A stretch of 64,000 nucleotides of DNA from Hellea sp. (GTDB taxonomy: Bacteria; Pseudomonadota; Alphaproteobacteria; Caulobacterales; Maricaulaceae). This document shows positions 1 to 7,960 of this stretch, in pieces; position 1 is the first letter of the stretch; the number at the start of each line of letters is the position of its first letter. The stretch is taken from assembly GCA_028224375.1 (NCBI GenBank), contig JAOIVW010000013.1, forward strand, positions 1-64,000, given 5' to 3'. The position numbers and the translations under genes are program-made. Under the pieces are notes generated by a model that searched no databases, was not told the origin of the DNA, and saw nothing but the letters and a program-made list of their open reading frames with translations.

Positions 1-857
1 GCCTTCGAAAAATTGTTGATTTCAGGCCCCGAAATACGCTCTGAGTGACCGATATAAAGATAAGCCTTAGGCGCCATTTTTCGGTTAAATTTGGTCCAGA
101 CTGCGCCTTGCGTCTCCTCATCAAAATAAATGACAGTGTTTCGACAGAAAATTATATCAAATTTGCCTTTCATCGGCCACGTCGGAGCATTCAAGTTTAA
201 CAGCTTAAATGAGATTAAATCTTTAAGCTCATTAGATACCTCAAAATATTCCGGATTGTTTTCCATCTGCCGGAAATACTTATTTTTAATTGCGAGCGGC
301 AATTTTGCAGTGATTTCTTTCTTGTAGAATCCAGCGCGTCCTGTCTGCAGGACATTGCTGTCAATGTCAGAGGCTAGTATTTTGATATCATAGCGAGCAA
401 TGTCAGGACAAAGCGAGTGCAAGACGGCAGCAATTGAATAAGCCTCCTCACCTGTAGAGCAGCCGGCAGACCATAGTCTCACCCGGTCACCAGCTTCCAA
501 TTTTTTTATAAGAGGTGGTAAAGAGGTTTTGATTAAGTGTTTAAAGTGATGCGGCTCGCGAAAGAAATGTGTAAGGTTTGTTGTAAGTGCGTTCATCATG
601 ATTTTGCGTTCCTCTACACCCGCCTTGTGCTCTACGAGGTCGCAATAGTCTTTAAATGATGTAATCGATAATGCCCGCAATCTTTTTTGTAACCGTGCAT
701 GCACAAGATTTACTTTTTCATTCGGCATTGAAATGCCGGCATCTTTTTTCATAATGTCAGAAATTCGCTTAAACTCTCCAAGGCTCAAAGCAATGTTAGG
801 CGATGGGTGATGCGCGGCGGCAGATTTTAGCGTGGCTTGTGCGGTCGCAGGGGGCAT
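1..857 (-). CDS. cheR: Chemotaxis protein methyltransferase CheR (3' end beyond window)
   Basis: CheR methylates glutamates of chemoreceptors using S-adenosylmethionine, in adaptation. The gene is absent from the ORF track because its stop lies left of base 1, but translating the minus strand from ATG 857 gives about 285 uninterrupted residues. An N-terminal helical CheR_N region (LSLGEFKRISDIMKK..) is followed by the SAM-binding motif LWSAGCSTGEEAYS, the acidic loop ILASDIDSNVL and the diagnostic IIFCRNTVIYFD plus YIGHSERI. Its ATG overlaps the cheW stop as TAATG, so the two are probably translationally coupled. It is the last visible gene of the STAS-cheY-cheA-cheW-cheR operon; cheB and receptors may follow outside the window. 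Very sure of the family; only the last few residues are missing. Confidence 0.95.
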   Translation of the reverse strand, partial: MPPATAQATLKSAAAHHPSPNIALSLGEFKRISDIMKKDAGISMPNEKVNLVHARLQKRLRALSITSFKDYCDLVEHKAGVEERKIMMNALTTNLTHFFREPHHFKHLIKTSLPPLIKKLEAGDRVRLWSAGCSTGEEAYSIAAVLHSLCPDIARYDIKILASDIDSNVLQTGRAGFYKKEITAKLPLAIKNKYFRQMENNPEYFEVSNELKDLISFKLLNLNAPTWPMKGKFDIIFCRNTVIYFDEETQGAVWTKFNRKMAPKAYLYIGHSERISGPEINNFSK

Positions 858-1327
858 TATGCGGCTACCGTTTCATTTTTATCTGGGAGGATACGCAAGG
901 GGTCGATGATGCTAATCATGCGGTTTTCCATTGCGACCAGGCCGCTAATAAAATAATTATCTGTTTGCGCGGACATTTGCGGCGGCGCTTGAATGTCAGC
1001 TTGTTCTATCGATAAAATATCTGAGACAGCGTCAGCAGATAGGCCAATCATTTGATCGCCAATGTTCGTAATCATAATAACGCTACGCTCCGTTTTTTCG
1101 GCGGGCGTTAGGCCAAGCCTAAGGGCCAGATCAACGATTGGAACAACGGCTCCTCTGAGATTAATTACGCCCCGTACGTATGCGGGCGAGTCTGGTAAGC
1201 TGGTTGGTGCTGTCCAGCTTCTGATCTCTCTTAGCGACATAATATCGATGCAATATTCATTTTCGCCAATGAAAAATATTACAAATTCATTTCCGTTTTT
1301 AGTGAAGGCATTTTCGATATCACGCAT
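857..1327 (-). CDS. cheW: Chemotaxis coupling protein CheW
   Basis: CheW is the cytoplasmic adaptor that links chemoreceptors to the CheA kinase. The 156-residue protein has the single beta-barrel CheW domain of usual length: FFIGENEYCIDIMSLREI near the N-terminus, then RGVINLRGAVVPIVDLALRLG and the later GLSADAVSDIL segment. The ATG at 1327 lies inside the 3' end of cheA, an 8-base overlap, and its stop overlaps the cheR start, so the three genes form one tightly coupled unit. It resembles the C-terminal CheW-like domain of the upstream CheA, as expected. No unusual residues were noticed. Function is secure from the motif pattern and the operon. Confidence 0.96.
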   Translation of the reverse strand: MRDIENAFTKNGNEFVIFFIGENEYCIDIMSLREIRSWTAPTSLPDSPAYVRGVINLRGAVVPIVDLALRLGLTPAEKTERSVIMITNIGDQMIGLSADAVSDILSIEQADIQAPPQMSAQTDNYFISGLVAMENRMISIIDPLRILPDKNETVAA

Positions 1328-3593
1328 GGGCTAACTCCAAAGTCTTAAGCTCGGCAGGCTGGGTAAGCAGAACGGCGTCCGAACGTACGATTTCATCAAT
1401 ATCGGCAATGAGCGCAATACGTCCGTCTCCTAAGATTGTTGCGGCGGCTATACAGGGGACTTGTCCATAATTGTCCTCGAGGCTTTTTATCACGACTTGC
1501 CGTTGGTCTTGAATAGCGTCGGCCATTAACGCATATTTCTTTCCGTCCTCGGTTTCGACGCAGAGAACAATTGGATTGCTTTTACTGTCTTGACCGTTTT
1601 CAAAATTTAGCTTTTTAGCCAGATTTATCAACGGCATGAATGAACCCCTGACATTTATGACCTGCTCCGACGGACTAATATCGTGAATATCGCTCGGTTT
1701 GGGTAGAAGAGTTTCGATGATAGATGTCAGCGGAATAACGATTGTCTGCTCGCTAACCTCAACCAACATTCCGTCGAGTACGGCTAATGTTAAGGGCAGG
1801 CTGATGGTGAATTTAGAGCCGGCTCCCGGTTCCGAGTTTATTGAGATTCGACCGCCAAAAGATTGAATGGCTCTTTTAACAACATCCATGCCAACGCCGC
1901 GCCCGGACAATGTAGAGACTTTGTCGACTGTCGAGAAACCGGGTAAGAACAAAAGGTTATCAATTTCAGTGTCATTCAGTATAGTTTCGGGCGCAATTAA
2001 CCCTTTTGAGATAGCGAGCGACTTTACTTTTTCCCTGTTTATTCCCGCTCCATTGTCGGAAACTTCTATGATAATTTTACCGGAACGATGCGCCGCTGAC
2101 AGTGTAACTGTGCCTTCCGGTGACTTTCCCGAGGCGCTACGTTTTTCAGGTGTTTCCAATCCATGATCAATGGCATTGCGGATCATATGTGTCAGCGGAT
2201 CAGCCAGCTTTTCAATAATCGTTTTGTCGACCTCGGTAAATTCGCCCTCTAAAACCAACTTTGCTTTCTTATTTGTCGACTGTGCCGCCTCTCTGACAAT
2301 ACGCGACATTCGCTGAAATAAGGGCTGAACAGGCTGCGCTCTAATGGCCATAACGCTGTCTTGAATATCGCGAGTAAGCTGCTTGAATTCGTCAAGCACT
2401 GACACAACCTCTGGCGATTGACCCATCTCAGCATCAGAGATGCACTGGCTCAGCATGGCTTGATTGATAACCAATTCGCCAACTTGATTGATAAGGCGAT
2501 CAACGCGCTCAAGGTTAATGCGAATGGTTGCGGGCGGGGCTTTTTTAGTATCTACTGCCTTTGAACTTATGGCGGGTTTGGCGGCGATAGCTAAAGCACT
2601 GCTTTCAGTGTTATCTAAAGCACTGTCCGAGTTTTTGCCTGTTTCAAGATTAACTTCCGTCAAGTTTTTAGCTGATTGAGGGTTATTGAAGCTAAGAGGT
2701 GCATCTTTATCCGTTTCTTCCCGCATTGGAGCTTTTTCCAGAGCAAAAGAAGTTCCAAGAAGATGGTCTAGAGAGCTACCTTCCGCATTTGAAATTTCAG
2801 TGTTGGCAGATGTGATGTTCAACTCACAATCATCAACAACAAAGTCAAAAATCTCCAGAATACTGGCTCTACTTTCTGACGTTTTCAGTGTGATATCCCA
2901 AGCCAAATATGACTCACCTGGATCAATATCTTTTAGCCCAACTAACTCTTCCGACTTGCAGATAATATCTACATCGCCCAGTTCCTTTAAGTGACGCATA
3001 AGGCGGGTTACCGAATGTCCTTTTTCAAACATTGAAGAGAAGGGTTTAAAACTTATCGAAAATTCTAAAATTGAAGGCGTGCTGTCTTGCATCTGGAGAG
3101 GCGATGTGATGGGCTCAAACGCAAAATCGAGCTCAATGGGCATTCCGACGGGCTCAAATCCGAAATCATTATCGTCTTCTACGCTGGGATTTACAGTGCC
3201 AGATATATCTTTGGACGAGAGCGTTTTTAACCGTTCTAAAAGATCTGCTGATGCGGAGCTGTCCCAGTCCTGATTATCTCTGGCCGCGGCGACAAGGTCG
3301 TTCAACGTATCTGAGGACTCAAGTAAGGTCTCATAGATGTCGTCATTGCCGTCAAGTTTTGAGGAACGAAGATCATCAAGAACATTCTCAAAAGTGTGAG
3401 AGAAGCTCACGAGTTCGGTTAAACTGAAAGCCCCCGCGCCGCCCTTTATGGAATGAACAGCCCGGAAAACTGAGTCGATACTGTCAGGGTCACCTTGCCC
3501 GTCTTTTAACAATATAAGGCCGCTCTCAAGTTCACGAAGCAGGTCTTCACATTCTTGGAAAAACGTTTGTTTTATACTTTCCATTTCGTCCAT
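1320..3593 (-). CDS. cheA: Chemotaxis histidine kinase CheA
   Basis: CheA autophosphorylates in receptor arrays and passes the phosphate to CheY and CheB. The 757-residue protein has the full order: an HPt domain with phospho-accepting His47 in AVHSIKGGAGAF; a long acidic linker with a P2-like segment (about 150-270, ending FDFVVDDCELNI); the dimerisation helices RINLERVDRLINQVGELVINQAMLSQ (about 365-420); a HATPase with the N box MIRNAIDHGLETPEKR and G boxes SDNGAGI and LSGRGVGMDVVK; and a C-terminal CheW-like domain from about 610. It starts 8 bases after the cheY stop and overlaps cheW. The linker is long and poorly conserved, which is usual for the family. Confidence 0.97.
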   Translation of the reverse strand: MDEMESIKQTFFQECEDLLRELESGLILLKDGQGDPDSIDSVFRAVHSIKGGAGAFSLTELVSFSHTFENVLDDLRSSKLDGNDDIYETLLESSDTLNDLVAAARDNQDWDSSASADLLERLKTLSSKDISGTVNPSVEDDNDFGFEPVGMPIELDFAFEPITSPLQMQDSTPSILEFSISFKPFSSMFEKGHSVTRLMRHLKELGDVDIICKSEELVGLKDIDPGESYLAWDITLKTSESRASILEIFDFVVDDCELNITSANTEISNAEGSSLDHLLGTSFALEKAPMREETDKDAPLSFNNPQSAKNLTEVNLETGKNSDSALDNTESSALAIAAKPAISSKAVDTKKAPPATIRINLERVDRLINQVGELVINQAMLSQCISDAEMGQSPEVVSVLDEFKQLTRDIQDSVMAIRAQPVQPLFQRMSRIVREAAQSTNKKAKLVLEGEFTEVDKTIIEKLADPLTHMIRNAIDHGLETPEKRSASGKSPEGTVTLSAAHRSGKIIIEVSDNGAGINREKVKSLAISKGLIAPETILNDTEIDNLLFLPGFSTVDKVSTLSGRGVGMDVVKRAIQSFGGRISINSEPGAGSKFTISLPLTLAVLDGMLVEVSEQTIVIPLTSIIETLLPKPSDIHDISPSEQVINVRGSFMPLINLAKKLNFENGQDSKSNPIVLCVETEDGKKYALMADAIQDQRQVVIKSLEDNYGQVPCIAAATILGDGRIALIADIDEIVRSDAVLLTQPAELKTLELAHA

Positions 3594-3601
3594 GGTGTCG
3601 C

Positions 3602-3967
3602 CTACGAGGCCACGCGGCGAATGGCGTCGGCGAGTTTATCTTTATCAAATGGCTTTACAATCCATCCTGTGGCACCCGCTGTTCGAGCACGCTGCTTTAA
3701 CTCCGGCGCGCTTTCAGTTGTTAAAACTAAAACAGGTGTTGTTTTAAAAACAGGATGCTCTCTTACGCCCTCAATAACGCCGAACCCATCCATAACAGGC
3801 ATGTTCAAATCCGTAACAATCACATCTGGCGAAAAGCTATTTAAGGTTTCCAGACCTAATTTTCCGTCTTCTGCTAAACACACATTAAAGCCAGATTGTT
3901 TTAATGCCATTTCAAGCATGGTTCGCATGGTTCGAGAGTCATCAATCGCTAAAATATTAAGAGACAT
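3602..3967 (-). CDS. cheY: Single-domain response regulator CheY
   Basis: This is a 121-residue stand-alone receiver domain, the diffusible motor-switch signal of chemotaxis. Visible signatures are the acidic pair Asp9-Asp10 (LAIDDSRTMR), phospho-acceptor Asp53 in VTDLNMPVMDGFG, the Thr of LTTES and the Lys of GWIVKPFDKDKL. The ORF track begins 16 codons upstream, but those codons lie in the preceding STAS gene and do not look like CheY. ATG 3967 gives the canonical MSLNILAIDDSRT start and overlaps the STAS stop by 11 bases. It sits directly upstream of cheA, so it is very likely the cognate output of this CheA. Other CheY copies may exist elsewhere. Confidence 0.95.
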   Translation of the reverse strand: MSLNILAIDDSRTMRTMLEMALKQSGFNVCLAEDGKLGLETLNSFSPDVIVTDLNMPVMDGFGVIEGVREHPVFKTTPVLVLTTESAPELKQRARTAGATGWIVKPFDKDKLADAIRRVAS

Positions 3968-4256
3968 GACCAAGCTCCGATTTAGGTCCCAAAAAGGCTG
4001 CAAGCCCGAGTGCATCGAGGCTTTCGAGAAAGTTTTTAGATGGGGTGATTATTTCAAATGCGGTGTTAGAGGCTAAGGACGAACGTTTAGCCGCTAGTAA
4101 AAGTTGTGCGCATGGCGCGTCTAAATGTTTAACTGCAGCAGCATCTATTTCTAAGGGAAGTCCAGCGCATTTAAATAACACTTCAAACAGAGGCGCAGCT
4201 GCTCTCACAGACAAGTTTTGATCAAGAATTACAGTTCTTATACGATTTTCTTGCAT
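3957..4256 (-). CDS. STAS-domain protein of the chemotaxis operon
   Basis: This 99-residue protein is a single STAS-like (anti-sigma-factor-antagonist type) domain. It has an N-terminal beta strand (RTVILDQNLSVRAAAPLFEVLF), a central IDAAAVKHLDAPCAQLLLAA segment where STAS proteins carry their phosphorylatable Ser/Thr loop, and a terminal helix (NFLESLDALGLAAFL). The usual D-S-[ST]-G-L-G motif is replaced by HLDAPCAQL, with Ala where many have Ser, so phosphoregulation is doubtful. It is the first gene of the che operon and overlaps cheY. STAS genes at the head of che operons are common in alphaproteobacteria, but their role is poorly defined. A CtrA-like box lies about 110 bases upstream. 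Confidence 0.8.
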   Translation of the reverse strand: MQENRIRTVILDQNLSVRAAAPLFEVLFKCAGLPLEIDAAAVKHLDAPCAQLLLAAKRSSLASNTAFEIITPSKNFLESLDALGLAAFLGPKSELGHVS

Positions 4257-4652
4257 GAAATAAATCCAATATTAGGGTCACGTTTTTTACAAAACCCAAA
4301 ATCGTTTGGTGAAACTTTGTGGGGGATTAAACCTGCTTAATAGGTAGTTGGTTATATTTCTGAGACTAACAAACTGTTAATATTTTGTATTGTTTTAAAA
4401 TAAACACTTTTTTGGTGTGCAGTCACTGTTTAAATAACGAGATTTCCAAGCTGGCGTAAGAAGCCCTGACAATATTTATCTCTATGGATTTCATATGCAG
4501 CCCAAATAAGGGAGTTGCATACTATAGCGGCCAGCTTATGAATTTGTTTTATAACCAGCTCGCGCTTCTGATATATCGCACACCCTAAGCCGGGATCCTA
4601 GATGCATTCGGGAGCTTAAATAGTATGTGCCTAGTGATAGAAATGACTTTTT
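4257..4652. other. Non-coding gap upstream of the che operon
   Basis: This 396-base AT-rich stretch lies between the STAS start and the stop of the XRE gene. No ORF, tRNA or convincing terminator is seen. It must hold the promoter of the minus-strand che operon. The one clear element is a CTAA-N7-TTAA box at 4366-4380, with an additional TTAA-N6-TTAA at 4327-4340. Confidence 0.6.
4366..4380 (-). promoter_or_regulatory. CtrA-like box upstream of che operon
   Basis: On the minus strand the sequence reads TTAA-CAGTTTG-TTAG, one mismatch from the CtrA consensus TTAA-N7-TTAA. It lies about 110 bases before the STAS start codon. Similar boxes sit in other flagellar intergenic regions of this window. 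Binding is inferred only. Confidence 0.45.
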
Positions 4653-4949
4653 TCAAAGAAAAATTTTTATTTTACAGAGATCCTCAACATCCTCTTGCTG
4701 AGTGTCAGCATTCGCCAAACTCACAAAGAAGTAGTCTGGCCTGACATTGAAAAACTGACAAAATTTCCAGAGACGACTCACGCTGATGCGATTAACGCCA
4801 TCCTCATATTTTTGAATTTGCTGATACTTGACTCCCGCATATTTACCAAGTTCGCTTTGGCTAAGGTCATGCTCACGCCGAAGGGTTCTAAGGCGCTTAC
4901 CAACGTGCATATCTACAGAGGTAGTAGAGCGTGTATTGTTTTTAGTCAT
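4653..4949 (-). CDS. XRE-family HTH regulator (copy 1)
   Basis: This is a 98-residue Cro/CI-type DNA-binding protein. The helix-turn-helix spans VGKRLRTLRREHDLSQSELGKYAGVKYQQIQKYEDGVNRISVSRLW, followed by a short C-terminal tail. The track ORF begins at a TTG; the in-frame ATG at 4949, with a weak GGAT upstream, gives a more natural MTKNNTRS start. It is strongly similar by eye to the XRE gene at 39676-40047 (shared YQQ-QKYE-G-NRISVSRLW), so the two are paralogues flanking the flagellar block. Each is next to a small helical protein gene. Target genes are unknown; control of motility is only a guess from location. Confidence 0.85.
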   Translation of the reverse strand: MTKNNTRSTTSVDMHVGKRLRTLRREHDLSQSELGKYAGVKYQQIQKYEDGVNRISVSRLWKFCQFFNVRPDYFFVSLANADTQQEDVEDLCKIKIFL

Positions 4950-5013
4950 TGTGATATCCAATATTAAAATATATTCCCGTTGCCTACATCACAGACAACA
5001 GGCGTTGTTCCGA

Positions 5014-5382
5014 TTAGGTTTCTTTGAGAAAATCAAAAACAGAATTAATTAATTGATCAGCAGCGCTCAGACTTTCCGCTGTTTGACTTTGAACAACTTC
5101 ATGATGCCAGAGGGTCATAATCGCTTTTGCATCATTAAGGTTCGCCACAGGCATTAAGAGTGCGGATTCTAATAAGCCAACCTGTTTATCCAGAAGACAC
5201 ACCTCTTTTTCGATAATCTCTTTTTGCTCAATGGGTGTTTCAGGAACAAGGTCAGCAAAAAGACTTAACTTAACGGCAATAGCTTTATACTCAGCTATGA
5301 TGTTGTTCAATGAGACGACGTTTTCCGCAATATCGGTATTTACAGTTTCGTTGTTAAGTTCTTTTTTTAATTCGGTATTCAT
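5014..5382 (-). CDS. Small helical protein of unknown function (copy 1)
   Basis: I do not recognise a named family. The ATG at 5382 is chosen over the track start at 5427 because GAGGATAAAATT precedes it as a clear ribosome-binding site. The protein is 122 residues, acidic, without signal peptide or membrane segment, and predicted largely helical (NIIAEYKAIAVKLSLFADL; IIEKEVCLLDKQVGLLESALL; AADQLINSVFDFLKE). The middle part, LLESALLMPVANLNDAKAIM, can be aligned loosely with IVTAILSYSITSFSELKQKL of the protein at 39331-39654, which also neighbours an XRE gene. It lies upstream of XRE copy 1 on the same strand and may be co-transcribed. A regulator partner or sensor is possible but unproven. 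Confidence 0.6.
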   Translation of the reverse strand: MNTELKKELNNETVNTDIAENVVSLNNIIAEYKAIAVKLSLFADLVPETPIEQKEIIEKEVCLLDKQVGLLESALLMPVANLNDAKAIMTLWHHEVVQSQTAESLSAADQLINSVFDFLKET

Positions 5383-5638
5383 AATTTTATCCTCAATATT
5401 ATTTTCTTTAAGTCCACATGCACTCATAGATACTTAAAAACGCCTGACGAATAGAACCCACCTAACCGAGTCTATTTCAGGTGAATTAAAGTGGGGGAGT
5501 CGGTTAGCATGAGCTACCTAGGGTCAATAAAATGAGGAGAATCTATTTAACTAGCGCATGTGAACTACGCCAGACTGAGTGGCCCATATGAGGGACTCAG
5601 ATTAACCCATAAAAGCGTAAAATTGTAAACGCGCTCAA

Positions 5639-6070
5639 TTATTGTGAACAGGATTGCGAAACAATCCAATTTTCGAGACGTGCAGAGGACTCGCCCTCCA
5701 AGAGGTCTTGTTCATGCGCGCGACGTTTTACTTTCATATCTGTTTTCAAAATATCTTCTTTGACTAGAATTTCCTTCAACATCTGTTTTTCCATATCTAA
5801 TTGAGCGCGAATATCTTTTTGTTGTGCCTGTATCTTCTGCATATTTCCTAAGGTTATATCACGCCATTGCTCCAATATTATCGCATCTCCAATAGGGTCA
5901 TCTGATATTACGCCTGACGACACCTGAGTACACAAACCGGATATTTTTTCCGTCAGAGCCTGAAGCTGATTATCTAAGGCCAGTAAACGCTTTTTAGACT
6001 GAGTAATCTCGCGTTCAGCTCGAGAGCGCTTTAAAGCCATGACTTCGCAAATTTTCGCTAAGCTATCCAT
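5639..6070 (-). CDS. fliJ: FliJ-like coiled-coil flagellar export protein
   Basis: The 143-residue product is almost entirely charged heptad-like helix (RSRAEREITQSKKRLLALDNQLQALTEKI ... QKIQAQQKDIRAQLDMEKQMLKEIL), matching the size and two-helix coiled-coil character of FliJ, the stalk-like chaperone-escort factor of the FliI ATPase. FliJ sequences are poorly conserved, so the call rests on physical character and on position: it starts 7 bases after the flhB stop, as the last gene of the flhA-fliR-flhB export operon. fliI itself is at 11576 on the opposite strand and has no other fliJ candidate beside it. Another coiled-coil flagellar protein cannot be excluded. Confidence 0.55.
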   Translation of the reverse strand: MDSLAKICEVMALKRSRAEREITQSKKRLLALDNQLQALTEKISGLCTQVSSGVISDDPIGDAIILEQWRDITLGNMQKIQAQQKDIRAQLDMEKQMLKEILVKEDILKTDMKVKRRAHEQDLLEGESSARLENWIVSQSCSQ

Positions 6071-6077
6071 TCACTCT

Positions 6078-7160
6078 TCAATAATCTTTGGGCCGCACTT
6101 TATCGGCAAAGTGAATAGCGGCCGCCACAGCAGCATAGTGTTCAGGTTTTATGCCCTCGCCAATCTCGACCATGGCATGGAGCGAGCGCGCGCAAGGCGG
6201 ATCGGAGTGAATTGGGATATCATGCAATTTAGCCCGCTCTCGAATACGCATTGCCATTTCATCTACGCCTTTGGCAACGCAGACAGGCACTGCCCCCTTG
6301 TCACGCGACCATTCCAAAGCGATCGCATAATGGGTCGGGTTGACGATAATGACATCAGCCTTGGCAACATCACGCAACATATTAGATTTTGAAATCTCTT
6401 GCGCCCGCATTCGCCTTGCGCGCTTCATGTGCGGATCGCCCTCATTCTCTTTACTCTCATCTTTGACCTCTTGCAGAGTCATACGAAGTTTTTTCATATG
6501 GGCGAAACGGGCGTAAGGCAGGTCGATAAGCGTAATCAGCATCGTAGCGATGAGCATATAAAAAGTCAGCTTTAGAGCGACATTTTTCATTTCACCCAGC
6601 AGACTATGCGTATTCATCGCGCTTAGTGCCGACAACTCAAAAAAGGCTTGATAGAAAAATAAACCCGCAATGGCAGATATAAACGATAACTTAGCAAAGC
6701 GTTTTAAAAACTCAACCATCCCATTCGGGCCGTATTTCTGTTTCGCATTAGAAATAGGAGATATGCGCGATAATTTTGGTTTGAGTTTATCCGGCGCGAC
6801 GACGATGGCTTGTTGCAGAATGAGTGAAATAAAAATGAAGACAATAGGAATAACGAATACAGGCGATATGGCCGCCGCAATGCCCCCTAAAATATTTTTG
6901 AACGGCTCCGCATCTTGATCCTGCAAAACCATATGCCCCAGCTCAGAAGGACGTGTCAGCATGGCGGAAAGATAGGAGAATAATTTTTGTGCAACCGTCC
7001 CGCCGACCATTACGATTACAACCAAGAGGCTCGTATAGAGCATAAAGGTATTGGCTTCTGTCGACTGGGGTGTGTCCCCTTTATCCCGGGATTTTTTGAT
7101 CTTGGATTCGGAGGCATCGAAATTCTTTTCCTGGCCGTCATTGTCAGCTCCGCCGCTCAT
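6078..7160 (-). CDS. flhB: Flagellar export switch protein FlhB
   Basis: FlhB is the inner-membrane export-gate component that switches substrate class from hook to filament. The 360-residue protein has a cytoplasmic N-terminus (KNFDASESKIKKSRDKGDTPQSTE), four membrane segments and a soluble C-domain. That domain carries the self-cleavage motif NPTHYAIAL at about residue 270, preceded by the conserved linker MKRARRMRAQEISKSNML. The end, PPCARSLHAMVEIGEGIKPEHYAAVAAAIHFADK, is typical. Length is normal. It overlaps the fliR stop by 4 bases (ATGA) and is followed by the fliJ-like gene, so it belongs to the flhA-fliR-flhB operon. Confidence 0.97.
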   Translation of the reverse strand: MSGGADNDGQEKNFDASESKIKKSRDKGDTPQSTEANTFMLYTSLLVVIVMVGGTVAQKLFSYLSAMLTRPSELGHMVLQDQDAEPFKNILGGIAAAISPVFVIPIVFIFISLILQQAIVVAPDKLKPKLSRISPISNAKQKYGPNGMVEFLKRFAKLSFISAIAGLFFYQAFFELSALSAMNTHSLLGEMKNVALKLTFYMLIATMLITLIDLPYARFAHMKKLRMTLQEVKDESKENEGDPHMKRARRMRAQEISKSNMLRDVAKADVIIVNPTHYAIALEWSRDKGAVPVCVAKGVDEMAMRIRERAKLHDIPIHSDPPCARSLHAMVEIGEGIKPEHYAAVAAAIHFADKVRPKDY

Positions 7161-7960
7161 TGTACAGCCTCGCTAGATGACAGTCCGTAAAAACCGTCTA
7201 AACTACCGTGATAAGCCTGCGCCCAAAAGACCAGAATGCTGCCTGACGCGATAACAAGAAGGAATAGCCCTGCCCCTGTGATGGCGGGCATACCGACGAA
7301 AGAAACCATGAGCTGGGGCATGGCGCGGTTTAGGAAGCCCAGCATCAGATTATAAACAAAGTTCAAAATTATAAAGGGCAAGGCGAGAGTTACAGCAAAT
7401 CCAATTGCGCCCATCGCTTTTTGGGTCATCCAATAAGCGATATTGTCCATATTTGGAGCGCTCCCCAGGGGAAATATATCATAGCTACGGTAGAACACCC
7501 CTATAGCCTCAACATGAAGATCCATTGTGACCAATAGCGTGACGCCTGACATCATCAAAAGAGTGCTGATAGTTGTATTTGGCTCTGTCGCGATACCCTC
7601 CCCCAATACTTGAGAGATCGACAAGGCTTGAGACACTATATTCCCTAACATATGCAAAACAAAAATCATCATCCTGAAAGCGAATCCTAATGCAAAACCA
7701 TGAAATCCTTCCTTGGCAATCAATAAGGTTCCGGTCGGCAGAGTTAACTCCGGCAAGGCAATTGTCGGCACTAAGATCGGGACTAAAATCCAAGTTATCA
7801 GGAAAGCCGCCCCCAAGCGTATACGTTGCGGAATAACAGTTTCACCAAGCCCGGGAAGCAAATAGATGAAAACAGATAATCTTGTAAAAATCGCAATAAC
7901 TGGGACAAGCAAAGTGATATTATCGATAATGACATCGGAAAAACTCGTTAAGAAATCCAT
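7157..7960 (-). CDS. fliR: Flagellar export gate protein FliR
   Basis: FliR is a multi-pass component of the FliP-FliQ-FliR export pore. This 267-residue protein shows the typical hydrophobic pattern: an N-terminal segment FTRLSVFIYLLPGLGETVIPQRIRLGAAFLITWIL, then a GFHGFALGFAFRMMIFVLHMLGNIVS block, QALSISQVLGEGIATEPNTTISTLL, and the conserved late LGFLNRAMPQLMVSFVGMPAITGAG. The stop and start are shared with flanking genes: one base with flhA upstream and four with flhB downstream, so translation is coupled. Length fits the family (about 250-260). No irregularities. Confidence 0.96.
   Translation of the reverse strand: MDFLTSFSDVIIDNITLLVPVIAIFTRLSVFIYLLPGLGETVIPQRIRLGAAFLITWILVPILVPTIALPELTLPTGTLLIAKEGFHGFALGFAFRMMIFVLHMLGNIVSQALSISQVLGEGIATEPNTTISTLLMMSGVTLLVTMDLHVEAIGVFYRSYDIFPLGSAPNMDNIAYWMTQKAMGAIGFAVTLALPFIILNFVYNLMLGFLNRAMPQLMVSFVGMPAITGAGLFLLVIASGSILVFWAQAYHGSLDGFYGLSSSEAVQ

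Noticed and set aside
130-327. Plus-strand ORF of 65 residues
   Set aside because: It is antisense to cheR, which reads through the whole region with all methyltransferase motifs.
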